A stretch of DNA of 64,000 nucleotides from Paenibacillus_AB hodogayensis (lineage in GTDB: Bacteria; Bacillota; Bacilli; Paenibacillales; NBRC-103111): assembly GCF_039536325.1 (NCBI RefSeq), contig NZ_BAAAYO010000006.1:310001-374000 (forward strand). Reading direction: 5' to 3'. The position numbers and the translations under genes are program-made. The notes beneath the pieces are model-generated. The model was given only the letters and a program-made list of their open reading frames with translations, had not been told where the DNA came from and searched no databases. Below are positions 1-7,535 of the stretch, piece after piece (position 1 is the stretch's first letter; every line of letters begins with the position of its first letter).

Positions 1-104
1 TGCAATTCCAGCTCCGCCGTCCGGCGAATTTCGTCCATGACCCAATAAAGCAGGCCGTATTCGGCCCGCGTTCCCGTTACTACGCATACTTTACGCTTTG
101 GCAT
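1..104 (-). CDS. neuC: UDP-GlcNAc 2-epimerase NeuC/LegG family, N-terminus only
   Basis: Only the first 34 codons lie in the window; the gene runs off the left edge. The residues read MPKRKVCVVTGTRAEYGLLY, which matches the N-terminus of hydrolysing UDP-N-acetylglucosamine 2-epimerases of the NeuC/LegG type (VVTGTRAEYGLL motif, the nucleotide-binding start of a GT-B fold). The family releases the 2-epimerised sugar that a NeuB-type synthase condenses with phosphoenolpyruvate to a nonulosonic acid. The ATG overlaps the last 14 bases of the upstream aminotransferase, so the two are probably translationally coupled. This was not a listed open frame; I read it by hand. The family call is firm, the exact substrate is not. 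Confidence 0.85.
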   Translation of the reverse strand, partial: MPKRKVCVVTGTRAEYGLLYWVMDEIRRTAELEL

Positions 105-1278
105 CGCCAGCCCCCAAATAAACGCTGCTCGGGATATTGATCATTCGTCTTTCCAAATTGTCCGTCACAGCGAGATCGTCCTTCGGACTATTCGCAAACA
201 TCGGCAGCTTGTGCATCGGCACCCAGGCCGGCCTGCACATGATGCCATGGGCGTTCAGCAGCTCCAGCACTTCGTCGCGCGCCGCCAGCTGCGGCTCGTC
301 AAGCAGCAGCGTATTGAGCCAGTAGTTGCTGCGGGCGAAGCCGGGCTCCCGGAACAAGCCGACTCCCTTTATTCCGCCGAGAGCGGTCTCGTATCGGCGG
401 GCCAGCTTACGTTTGCCCGCGACGAACGCGTCAAGCTGCTCCAGCTGCGCGCAGCCGAGAGCGGCATTGAGGTTCGGCAGCCGATAGTTGAAGCCGACCC
501 GGTCATGCACGTACGCCCATGGGTGAGGCGTCTTCGCCGTCGTCGTCAAATGCTTGGCCTGTCTGGCGAGCTCGGCATCGTTCGTCACGATCGCTCCGCC
601 TCCGCCTGTCGTTATAATCTTGTTGCCGTTAAAGCTGAAGGCGGCCAGCTTGCCGAACGTCCCCGTATGGCGGCCTTTGTAAAAGGAGCCGAGCGACTCG
701 GCGGCATCCTCCACCAGCTCCAGCCGGTACAAGCCGCACAGCTCGGCCAACGGGTCCAGATCGACCGGATGTCCGAACGTATGCATCGGCACAACCGCCT
801 TGATCCGGCGTCCCGTCTGTTTGTTATAGCAATATCCATATGCGACCTCGGCGATTTCGTGCAAGTACCGCCGCAGCTTATGCGGGTCCAGCCCCAGGGT
901 GGCGTATTCGACATCGGCAAAATGCGGTACCGCACCGCAGTACCGCACCGCATTGGCGGTGGCGACGAACGTCAGCGACGGGACGATCACCTCGTCGTCG
1001 GGCTGCACCCCGGCCAGTATCAGGGCAATATGCAGCGCGGCCGTGCCGGTGGAGACCGCTACCGCATAGGACGCCCCCGTATAGTCGGCCAGCCGCTCCT
1101 CGAATCGATCGACGAAGCGTCCTGCCGACGATACCCAGCCGGTATCGAGACATTCCTTGACATACGCCCACTCGTTGCCGGAAAACCGGGGCTCGTGCAA
1201 AGCGATTGTCTCCTTCGAGTCGGGGAGTGCCGATTGAAGGGCGACGAGCAGTGCCTCGGGACGAAGCCGCCTGCTCAT
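91..1278 (-). CDS. legC: LegC-type DegT/DnrJ/EryC1 aminotransferase
   Basis: 395-residue PLP-dependent sugar aminotransferase of the DegT/DnrJ/EryC1 fold. Visible signatures are the N-terminal EPRFSGNEWAYVKECLDTGWVSS block, STGTAALHIAL, the HTFGHPVDLDPL stretch, EDAAESLG, and FSFNGNKIITTGGGG carrying the PLP lysine. This pattern matches the LegC-like group that converts a 4-keto-6-deoxy UDP sugar to the 4-amino sugar on the way to legionaminic-type acids. The frame is open upstream to 1539, but the ATG at 1278 is chosen because it overlaps the stop of legB (ATGA) and the family N-terminus begins there. It sits between legB and the NeuC/LegG start, which supports the pathway assignment. The final product sugar is inferred. 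Confidence 0.9.
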   Translation of the reverse strand: MSRRLRPEALLVALQSALPDSKETIALHEPRFSGNEWAYVKECLDTGWVSSAGRFVDRFEERLADYTGASYAVAVSTGTAALHIALILAGVQPDDEVIVPSLTFVATANAVRYCGAVPHFADVEYATLGLDPHKLRRYLHEIAEVAYGYCYNKQTGRRIKAVVPMHTFGHPVDLDPLAELCGLYRLELVEDAAESLGSFYKGRHTGTFGKLAAFSFNGNKIITTGGGGAIVTNDAELARQAKHLTTTAKTPHPWAYVHDRVGFNYRLPNLNAALGCAQLEQLDAFVAGKRKLARRYETALGGIKGVGLFREPGFARSNYWLNTLLLDEPQLAARDEVLELLNAHGIMCRPAWVPMHKLPMFANSPKDDLAVTDNLERRMINIPSSVYLGAGDAKA

Positions 1279-2285
1279 ACGTTGTAACGGTCCGCCTTGT
1301 AGGCGGCGAGGCGGGCCGGATCGGCGAACCAATCGATCGTCTCCTTCAGCCCTCGCTCCAGGCCGTCGCGTCCGCCGTAAGCCGGCTCCCAGCCGAGCAG
1401 CCGCTTCGCCTTCGCGGGGTCCGCCCAGAGCCGCTCGACCTCGCTTTTCTCCGGGCGCAGCCGCGCTTGCTCCGTCTCGATTACCAATTCCGCCCCCATC
1501 AACCGGGCGATCAGCGCCGCCGTATCGCCGACCGAGCATTCGTAACCGGAGCCGAGCTGGACGACCTCCCCTACGGCGTTCGCCGATTCCGCCGCGGCGA
1601 TAAAGCCGTTCACGGTGTCGGCGACATAGGTGAAGTCGCGCGTAGGATGGAGCGAGCCGAGCTTGACTTCGCGCCGGCCGCTTGCGATCTGCGCAATAAC
1701 GGAAGGGATGACAGCGCGGGCCGACTGGCGAGGACCGTACGTATTGAACGGGCGGACGATCGCGACCGGTGTCCCGAACGACTCGTGGAACGACATCGCC
1801 AGCTGATCCGCGCCGATCTTCGATGCCGCGTAAGGTGACTGGCCATGCAGCGGATGCTCCTCGGTAATCGGGACATAGCGGGCGGTTCCGTATACTTCGC
1901 TTGTCGACGTGTGAATCACGCGGGACATCCCCAGCTCCCGTGCGGCCTGAACGACGTGGAGGGTGCCTTTTATATTCGTGTCGACGTACGATTCCGGGGA
2001 ACGGTACGAATACGGAATGGCGATCAAGGCGGCCAGATGAAAGACGATATCACAGCCCGTCAAAGCGGCCTTCACGCCGTACGCATCGCGGATATCCCCA
2101 GCGACAACGTCCAGACCGTCGCGGATGTCCGGCGGCAATTGATCGAGCCAGCCCCAGGAATTGAACGAATTGTACATGACGAACGCGCGGACGTCATGGC
2201 CGCTCCGGACCAGCCGTTCCGTCAAGTGGGAGCCGATAAAGCCGTCGGCGCCGGTTACCGCTATTTTTTTACCGGTCAGTCCCAA
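1275..2285 (-). CDS. legB: LegB-type NAD-dependent 4,6-dehydratase (SDR)
   Basis: Extended short-chain dehydrogenase of 336 residues, first gene of the nonulosonate operon. The Rossmann motif GADGFIGSHL is at about residues 12-21, the catalytic Thr/Ser region STSEVYGT is mid-protein, and the YAASK catalytic Tyr-Lys pair follows. By family it performs C4 oxidation and C6 dehydration of a UDP (or GDP) amino sugar. The TTG at 2285 is preferred over upstream ATGs because AAGGAGGGG lies 8 bases before it and the protein then starts directly with GLTGKKIAVTG. The stop overlaps legC by four bases. Sugars of this class decorate flagella, S-layers or spore coats; which one applies here is not visible. 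Confidence 0.9.
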   Translation of the reverse strand: MGLTGKKIAVTGADGFIGSHLTERLVRSGHDVRAFVMYNSFNSWGWLDQLPPDIRDGLDVVAGDIRDAYGVKAALTGCDIVFHLAALIAIPYSYRSPESYVDTNIKGTLHVVQAARELGMSRVIHTSTSEVYGTARYVPITEEHPLHGQSPYAASKIGADQLAMSFHESFGTPVAIVRPFNTYGPRQSARAVIPSVIAQIASGRREVKLGSLHPTRDFTYVADTVNGFIAAAESANAVGEVVQLGSGYECSVGDTAALIARLMGAELVIETEQARLRPEKSEVERLWADPAKAKRLLGWEPAYGGRDGLERGLKETIDWFADPARLAAYKADRYNV

Positions 2286-2394
2286 GCTCTTCCCCTCCTT
2301 CGGGCTTCCTGCTTGCATGAGCATTAGGGCGTATCTCGTCATATGTATGCGCAACGGCTTGACCGCCATGCCGGCCTCAAAGTTGAACACAATG

Positions 2395-2422
2395 CAAAAA
2401 AGCGCCGTACACGACGACGCTT
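2395..2422 (-). terminator. Rho-independent terminator after the PfpI-like gene
   Basis: On the minus strand AAGCGTCGT and ACGGCGCTT form an imperfect stem with a short loop, followed by a run of T (A run at 2395-2401 on the plus strand). It lies about 50 bases past the stop of the DJ-1/PfpI gene. Confidence 0.6.
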
Positions 2423-2469
2423 CTCCATTCCGCGCAAACTTGCAGTCTTCCCGCCCGGCCCCGCGCCAA

Positions 2470-3003
2470 TCAATAGGCGGAAACCCCGAGCTTGCGGATC
2501 GTTTCTTCGATAAAATACGATTCGTCGTCCGGTCCCCGCGACGTGATCAAATTATCGTCCACCACAACGGGCTTGTCGGAGTAGACGCCGCCCTCCTTGG
2601 CGATCTCCTCGGCCACCCCGGCATACGAGGTGAAATGGCGGCCCTGCGCCAGCCCGGCCTTGGACAGCAGCAGCGGGCCGTGACAGATGGCGGATATCGT
2701 AATGCCCTTCTCGTTGGCATCCCGAAGAAAATCCAGCACAGCTTCATTCTCCATCAGCTTCTCCGGCGACTGTCCGCCCGGAATGACGACGGCCCGGTAA
2801 TCGTCCGGATTCGCCTCGTCTATGGACAGATGCGTCGTATAGGCGATCGTTCCTTTTTTGCCGCGAAGCTCGGCTTCCTTCTCCAGCCCGATAATGACGG
2901 CCGCATTGCCGTTTCGGGTAATCGCCTCGTAAGGGTTTTTCATCTCCGAATCCTCATAGCCGTCCGCCAGCAAAAACGCGACTTTCTCTTGATTTTTTTT
3001 CAT
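2470..3003 (-). CDS. DJ-1/PfpI family protein (YfkM/general stress 18-like)
   Basis: Protein of 177 residues with the DJ-1/PfpI fold. The nucleophile elbow is AICHGP with the reactive cysteine, and a conserved acidic residue lies in DGYEDSEM near the N-terminus; VVIPGG is the strand before the catalytic loop. Relatives include intracellular protease/deglycase-like enzymes and Bacillus general stress protein 18; actual activity is debated in the family. The start is ATG 3003 with AGAGGA 10 bases upstream; a GTG at 3012 is also possible. It is transcribed alone, ahead of legB, with a terminator between them. Confidence 0.85.
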   Translation of the reverse strand: MKKNQEKVAFLLADGYEDSEMKNPYEAITRNGNAAVIIGLEKEAELRGKKGTIAYTTHLSIDEANPDDYRAVVIPGGQSPEKLMENEAVLDFLRDANEKGITISAICHGPLLLSKAGLAQGRHFTSYAGVAEEIAKEGGVYSDKPVVVDDNLITSRGPDDESYFIEETIRKLGVSAY

Positions 3004-3012
3004 GTTGGCCAC

Positions 3013-3393
3013 GTCCTCTCGTTTGATCGACTTGTCCTTCTATTAACCGCCCTGCGGCAAAGTTAAACGGGGTGCCTCGCCATACGGAGAGAATACATGG
3101 CGCAGCGGGTCCTCGCCTCCTTCCTCCGGCGCTATGCGAAGCGGCACCCGGACCGTCAACGCCAGCCCGTGCGGATCCGCGCGCGGATCGCGAACGTAGC
3201 CCTGCGGACATTATGCTTTATACGATCGAACATATGGGGTTGTACGCTCTGTTATGGGGCGCGAAAACAAGACGCGATGCCGCCAGGACGTCCCGCTCTT
3301 TTTGTTGAATAGGGGTAAAAAAGTTCGCCATGGGAAACATATGGAGGAAGCTTGAGAGACACTGCTCGATTTCGGTATTAGGGAGGGTTGCGG
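3013..3393. other. Intergenic stretch with a decayed gene tail
   Basis: No intact gene is supported here. The left half carries the coding-like remnant described separately (3043-3210). The right half holds no convincing promoter; the only clear signal is the GGGAGGG ribosome site at 3381-3387 for the next gene. Confidence 0.5.
3043..3210 (-). pseudogene. C-terminal remnant of an unidentified gene
   Basis: One minus-strand frame runs 55 codons from just after a TAA at 3211-3213 to a TAA at 3043-3045 with no sensible start codon. Third codon positions in this frame are overwhelmingly G or C, as in the real genes around it. The residues (…RDPRADPHGLALTVRVPL…PLRHVFSPYG…LTLPQGG) look like an ordinary protein C-terminus, but I do not recognise the family. 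I infer the surviving tail of a gene whose 5' part was deleted. It could also be chance, since the stretch is short. Confidence 0.4.
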
Positions 3394-3741
3394 ATGACGC
3401 TGCTGTATGCCATTGCATTGCTGTTCGGGGGATTGTTGGCGGTCAATGCGGTTATCGCTTACCAGAGCCAGCATATCGATCCGGCGTTTTGGACCACATT
3501 CTGGTATCAGTTGAAATGGCTGCCCGTGTTGTTTGCCGCTAATATCATGATCGGCTACGGGGTCAAATTTACGTATAAAATGTTCGGCAACATGACCTTT
3601 GCCCTTACGTTCTCCAAAGGGATCGAAATTCTGGTTTGCGTGGGAATCGGGTTTATGTTTCTGAGGGAAGTGCCGAATTGGAAAACATGGATCGGCTTGA
3701 CCGTGATCATAGCCGGCTTCTGGATTTCTCGGCTGAAGTGA
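3394..3741 (+). CDS. Small membrane protein, SMR/DMT-like
   Basis: 115 residues, almost wholly hydrophobic, with about four membrane segments: residues 1-22, 36-58, 66-86 and 92-111. The last segment, PNWKTWIGLTVIIAGFWISR, resembles the final helix of small multidrug resistance (SMR) and related DMT-superfamily proteins. The conserved glutamate of helix 1 in true EmrE-type pumps is not evident, so drug export should not be assumed. The start is ATG 3394 with GGGAGGG six bases upstream. It stands alone between minus-strand genes, and its substrate is unknown. Confidence 0.65.
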   Translation: MTLLYAIALLFGGLLAVNAVIAYQSQHIDPAFWTTFWYQLKWLPVLFAANIMIGYGVKFTYKMFGNMTFALTFSKGIEILVCVGIGFMFLREVPNWKTWIGLTVIIAGFWISRLK

Positions 3742-3900
3742 GCGGACGTTTACGCACGCACGGTAACTTCTCATCGTGCGAGTCGCCATGGCGCAACGGA
3801 CTTGTACGACATTTGCCGATACGCCATGGCTCCAATGAACTTATCGTCGTCTCCTCTCGCAACAGCGGACTTGCGCATTTGGCCGACCCGCAGCCTTGCG

Positions 3901-4497
3901 TCACAACGCTCCTTTTTTGCGGTTCCTGAGAACAACAAACACGACAACCGCCGCGGCAACCGCGACTCCCGCAAGCACGCCGTAACGGTAAATCAAGGCG
4001 CCCGCAGTCTGGATGCTTGCCCCAGCAAAGCGACCCAGGACGAAGAATACCGCCGTCCAGACAAATCCGGCCGTATAGGAATAAAGCGCATAGCGGCGAA
4101 ACGTCATGCTGCCTATGCCGACCAGGTAAGGGACGATATGCCTGACGACGGGCAGGAAATAGCTCAGGCTCAAAGCGAAGTTTCCGTATTTGCGAATGAG
4201 ATTTTCGGCAATTTTCAAATATTTTTCAAAGTTTTTCTTCCGTTTGAGCCTATCGATCGCGGTCGCCCCCAGAAATCTGCCCACAAAAAAACCGAGCGAT
4301 AAACCGGAAATAACGCCCAAATACGTCACCAGGAAAGCGAGACCCGGGTGAAACAGTCCGGTGCTGCTGGCCGCTCCCCCGGTCATCACGATCACTTCGT
4401 CCGGAATCGGCAGCCCGACGATGCCGAGCCATAGCGCAAAAAACAAGGCCGCATAACCGTATTCAGAGATGAATTGCAGCAGAGTCTCGACGTTCAT
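3901..4497 (-). CDS. DedA family membrane protein
   Basis: 198-residue polytopic protein of the DedA/VTT family. Key features are the helix-loop with GLPIPDEV, a G-rich glycine helix LGFFVGRFLG, and the family block FLPVVRHIVPYLVGIGSM, whose arginine and prolines are conserved in DedA proteins. The C-terminus ends in basic residues RNRKKGAL. Members act in envelope homeostasis, and some work as undecaprenyl-phosphate or phospholipid translocases. The ATG at 4497 overlaps the stop of the upstream methyltransferase (ATGA), so the two are co-translated, hinting at a shared lipid-related role. Confidence 0.88.
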   Translation of the reverse strand: MNVETLLQFISEYGYAALFFALWLGIVGLPIPDEVIVMTGGAASSTGLFHPGLAFLVTYLGVISGLSLGFFVGRFLGATAIDRLKRKKNFEKYLKIAENLIRKYGNFALSLSYFLPVVRHIVPYLVGIGSMTFRRYALYSYTAGFVWTAVFFVLGRFAGASIQTAGALIYRYGVLAGVAVAAAVVVFVVLRNRKKGAL

Positions 4498-5063
4498 TCG
4501 TGTCGGGCCCTCTTTCGGCATATGTACACGAAAGCTGGCGGGACGTTCATCGGCACGAACCGGATGCGTTCTACATCGAACAAACGCTCCAAATGCTTTT
4601 TCATCTGCAACGTATACTGGAAAGCGATAAAATAGCCGCCCGGCCTAAGCGCTTCGGTAATTTGCGACATCAGCTTATCGCGCAGCTCTTCCGAGAAATT
4701 GAAGAACGGCAGCCCGCTGATCACGCAGTCCAGATGATGCACCCCGTTCATCCGGATGATTTCGGTTAGCTCGCGTGCATTGGGATAGCTTAAAAAGGCA
4801 GGGTACTTCTCTAGCAGATCGCTCAGCATCCGTTCGTCTTTTTCGAACAGAAACACTTTGGCCGAACGAGTCGCATTGGCCTGGATGAAGCGCGTAATGG
4901 ACCCGGTACCCGATCCGAGCTCCGCTAAGGCGCTGATCTCGCTCCAGGGCACGGAACGGACCATCTCATTCGCCAGGAATGGCGAACTCGGCACGATGCT
5001 GCCGATTTGCTTAGGATTTTGGATAAATTTCTTCAAAAATAATAGGTGAGAATCCAAAGCCAC
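4494..5063 (-). CDS. SAM-dependent methyltransferase, phospholipid N-methyltransferase-like
   Basis: 189 residues with a class I methyltransferase fold: motif I ELGSGTGSITRFI binds S-adenosylmethionine, the acidic FEKDERM strand follows, and the post-motif CVISGLPFFNF resembles the NLPF/SGLPF box of phospholipid and rRNA adenine methyltransferases. The N-terminal FLKKFIQNPKQIGSIVPSS is typical of the PmtA-like phospholipid methyltransferase group. The start is GTG 5063 with GGGAG nine bases upstream. Its overlap with dedA suggests a membrane-lipid substrate; this is inference. Confidence 0.75.
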   Translation of the reverse strand: MALDSHLLFLKKFIQNPKQIGSIVPSSPFLANEMVRSVPWSEISALAELGSGTGSITRFIQANATRSAKVFLFEKDERMLSDLLEKYPAFLSYPNARELTEIIRMNGVHHLDCVISGLPFFNFSEELRDKLMSQITEALRPGGYFIAFQYTLQMKKHLERLFDVERIRFVPMNVPPAFVYICRKRARHE

Positions 5064-5216
5064 GACTCGCTACTCCCTTTCCCTTATGGCTAAAGCCAAT
5101 TTGCTTCATCCGGTAACCATGACACCGCTTTCTTGATTCATGCTATTAGTATAGCACAGACTGGCTCTTCTTACTTTGGACTAGCGGAGAGTTTTTCATC
5201 CCGACTTAAGTCTAAT

Positions 5217-5252
5217 AAAAAACAAGCCTCCCGCTGAGACGGGGGACTTGTT
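5217..5252 (-). terminator. Rho-independent terminator after the YcaO gene
   Basis: AACAAGTCCCCCG and CGGGAGGCTTGTT pair around a CTCAG-type loop, followed on the minus strand by TTTTTTATT. It lies about 40 bases past the YcaO stop. Confidence 0.85.
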
Positions 5253-5293
5253 AAGGATGATATTGCAGAAGCGGGACAAGCGCAAGGAACGGC

Positions 5294-7234
5294 TCATAAA
5301 AATGGATGCGGATGCGGGTTGAGCTGCCCGGCGGCGATTGGCTTCTTCCGGTAGCCGAGCCGCACCGGCACGCTGTACAGCCGCTCCAGCCCGGTCAAGC
5401 GGGTCAGATGGTGGCCGAACGTCATCGGCAGCATGCCAGGTATCAGCACCTTCACGCAAGACAGACCATTTCGGGCAATTTCCGGGGCCGTTTGGTCGAC
5501 GACGACGACTTCAAGGTTCAATTGGCGAAACGTACGCAGCAGGTCTCGCAGATCGTCGGTCAGATCGGTATGCGCCGCAGCCGGCCGGGTGCCGAATCTT
5601 TCCTGAAACGACTTCGGCGCGCGCGCCGGATGCAGGAGAAAGTCCAACCGCTCCTCGCATTGCGGCAAGCCGTACAGCATGACGTGGTCCTCCATCCGCT
5701 GCACGAGCGACGGATCGGCGTACATGAGCTCGGCATCGGCTCGCGCTTCCCCGAACGCTCCTCGCAGCATATGCAGCATCCCGGCCAACTCGTGGACGGC
5801 GCTTTTGGCCGCACGAGCCGGATCAAGGTGGGCTCCGGCCGCGCAGAGCAGATTCAGGCTGCCCGGGACTGCGCTTCTCGCCAGCGCCCAGATCGCCGGA
5901 ATGCCGTTCTCCATCGTCATATCGAACAGTTGCACCTCGTAGCCGAACACCGCCCGCACTTTATACAGCATCAGCTCCAGCTCCGGATCGCCGGCCGTGC
6001 CCGGGTTCAGACGGGGAACGGGCAGGCGGGCATACCAGGTCATCAGGAAAGCGTCGCGCTCTGCCACCTCCAATATCCCGTGCAGGATGGCTTCTTCCAT
6101 GCTTCCGCCCAATGCGCATCCGTTGGAGCCTTCCCGGACGAAGTTGCCTCCAAAGCCGGAGCTGTAGTAAGCGAGCAGCTCCGGCACGAGAATCGGGCGC
6201 TCCTGCCGAAACGAGTACCCCCACACCCAATCGATCGGCTCGTCGGGGTCGAACGGCTCGAACGGAAAATCAGGCCGGTCGTACTGCTCTTGCGCATACA
6301 AGCCTGCCCGCACCGGATCGAGAGCCAGTGCGCCCAGACGATTAAAGCTGTCGGTGACAACGGTCCGTTTGCCGCGCGGAAGTTGCCCGCAATACCGTTC
6401 CAGCGCCTCTAGCGCAGCGGTCGCATAGCTTTCCGTATAACGATGGCTCCGGCCTGCCGTTATTTCGTTCCCGAAGGCGAACGACGGCACATTCATGTTC
6501 ACCGACGCGAACGGCGCCATAAGGTCTGCCTGCTCGGCGTTAATCAAACCAGTCCGGGCATCCCGGTACTGCCCGAGCGCGGCTTCGATATCCTTCAACG
6601 GGCGGAAGCGGTATTGGCCGACGCCCGCCTTCGGTCTCGGCTGCAAGCGGATTCGGGCGGCCTCCGCGCTGTCGTCGGGCTGCGTTCCGCATAACGAACA
6701 TGACGGGTCCGGCAAAAAAGTATGAAGCGAGCTTCTCAGCGTATGCAGATCGACCGCATACAACCGCTCCAGCAAACGGGGCCGCTCCCCCCGCAGCACC
6801 CGCCGCGCTTCCGCCGCGAGTAGACGCGCCACATGCCGGAGCCCGGCGGACGGCTCGCTTTCGACAGTGGAGTCTGCCTCCAACGAATCCAGGTCTGGCC
6901 CGGAAGGGTCCGGGTTCATCTCTTCCTGGCCGTACCCGGGGCGGGAATCGGCTATCAGGAGCCGTGTATCCGCGCACAAGGAGCAGCCGGGAGTCCCGGG
7001 GCGGACCCAAGGTCCGACCAACCCTTCACCGGAACGTACGATGCCGCGCAGCCAAGGAATCCCGCTCAGCTGCAACTGTTCCTCCGCCTCCGCGTATTCG
7101 GAGGCGTGCTCGTCGTCGTAGACGAGAACGCCCATTTGGGCAGACCGGCTTTCCGGTGCCTTATCGCCGCACAGGTCCCGCCGGACAAGGTCGGCCAGAG
7201 TGCCTTTTCCGATTACCGACACATCAGTTTTCAC
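5294..7234 (-). CDS. TOMM leader-binding / YcaO cyclodehydratase fusion
   Basis: 646-residue fusion. Residues 1-200 are a cyclodehydratase partner/leader-peptide-binding region with two CxxC pairs (Cys84/87 in GCSLCAD and Cys179/182 in CSLCGT) that suit a structural zinc. Residues about 215-646 are a YcaO domain: ESYATAALEALERYCG and GSMEEAILHGILEVAERDAF carry the ATP/Mg-binding acidic residues, and the chain ends NPHPHPFL, the PxPxP terminus of azoline-forming YcaO enzymes. By family it uses ATP to cyclise Cys/Ser/Thr of a precursor peptide to thiazoline or oxazoline. GTG 7234 is chosen because GGAGGGAG lies just upstream; the open frame continues to 7282. The partner maturation gene lies at 7535-9178 on the same strand, with a YjcZ gene between on the other strand. 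Confidence 0.9.
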   Translation of the reverse strand: MKTDVSVIGKGTLADLVRRDLCGDKAPESRSAQMGVLVYDDEHASEYAEAEEQLQLSGIPWLRGIVRSGEGLVGPWVRPGTPGCSLCADTRLLIADSRPGYGQEEMNPDPSGPDLDSLEADSTVESEPSAGLRHVARLLAAEARRVLRGERPRLLERLYAVDLHTLRSSLHTFLPDPSCSLCGTQPDDSAEAARIRLQPRPKAGVGQYRFRPLKDIEAALGQYRDARTGLINAEQADLMAPFASVNMNVPSFAFGNEITAGRSHRYTESYATAALEALERYCGQLPRGKRTVVTDSFNRLGALALDPVRAGLYAQEQYDRPDFPFEPFDPDEPIDWVWGYSFRQERPILVPELLAYYSSGFGGNFVREGSNGCALGGSMEEAILHGILEVAERDAFLMTWYARLPVPRLNPGTAGDPELELMLYKVRAVFGYEVQLFDMTMENGIPAIWALARSAVPGSLNLLCAAGAHLDPARAAKSAVHELAGMLHMLRGAFGEARADAELMYADPSLVQRMEDHVMLYGLPQCEERLDFLLHPARAPKSFQERFGTRPAAAHTDLTDDLRDLLRTFRQLNLEVVVVDQTAPEIARNGLSCVKVLIPGMLPMTFGHHLTRLTGLERLYSVPVRLGYRKKPIAAGQLNPHPHPFL

Positions 7235-7342
7235 AGATCTCCCTCCATTCGCAGAAAAAATCCGGGCATACGTCCAATCCATTTCCCTTTCACGCTCATA
7301 AGATGGTTTTGTAGTTCAAAACAAGACAGGGTGGTGACTAGC

Positions 7343-7465
7343 ATGTCCGGTGTAGGTGGTATTGGCGGCGGCTTCAGCTGCGGAGGATTCGGTTTTACGA
7401 GCACGGCTGTCATTTTGGTTCTGTTCATCCTTTTGGTTATCATCTCCAGAGGGTTCCTGTACTAA
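7343..7465 (+). CDS. YjcZ family sporulation peptide
   Basis: 40-residue peptide starting MSGVGGIGGGFSCGGFGFTS and continuing into one hydrophobic segment (AVILVLFILLVIIS) with a short polar tail. The glycine-rich head followed by an L/I/V helix is the YjcZ family pattern; members are tiny membrane peptides made during sporulation in Bacillaceae. The start is ATG 7343 after GGGTGGTG. It sits inside the TOMM locus, divergent from the YcaO gene and convergent with the ThiF-like gene. Unusually for the family, the head carries Cys, Ser and Thr flanked by glycines, the sort of context TOMM enzymes modify; any link is speculative. Confidence 0.85.
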   Translation: MSGVGGIGGGFSCGGFGFTSTAVILVLFILLVIISRGFLY

Positions 7466-7489
7466 GCAGCGTTAAATGAAGCAGAAGAC

Positions 7490-7535
7490 GGCAAGCTGGC
7501 GTCCGCATGAATGCGGCGCCAGCTTGCCCTTTTCT
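7490..7535. terminator. Terminator between yjcZ and the ThiF-like gene
   Basis: A 12-bp perfect stem (GGCAAGCTGGCG at 7490-7501 and its complement at 7517-7528) with a further internal GCAT/ATGC pairing. CTTTTCTT follows on the plus strand, so it terminates yjcZ. The stop codon of the convergent ThiF-like gene lies in the T-rich tail, and the stem may serve both directions. Confidence 0.85.

Noticed and set aside
211..1287. Long plus-strand open frame opposite legC
   Set aside because: Antisense shadow; no family similarity and atypical Arg/Gln-rich composition.
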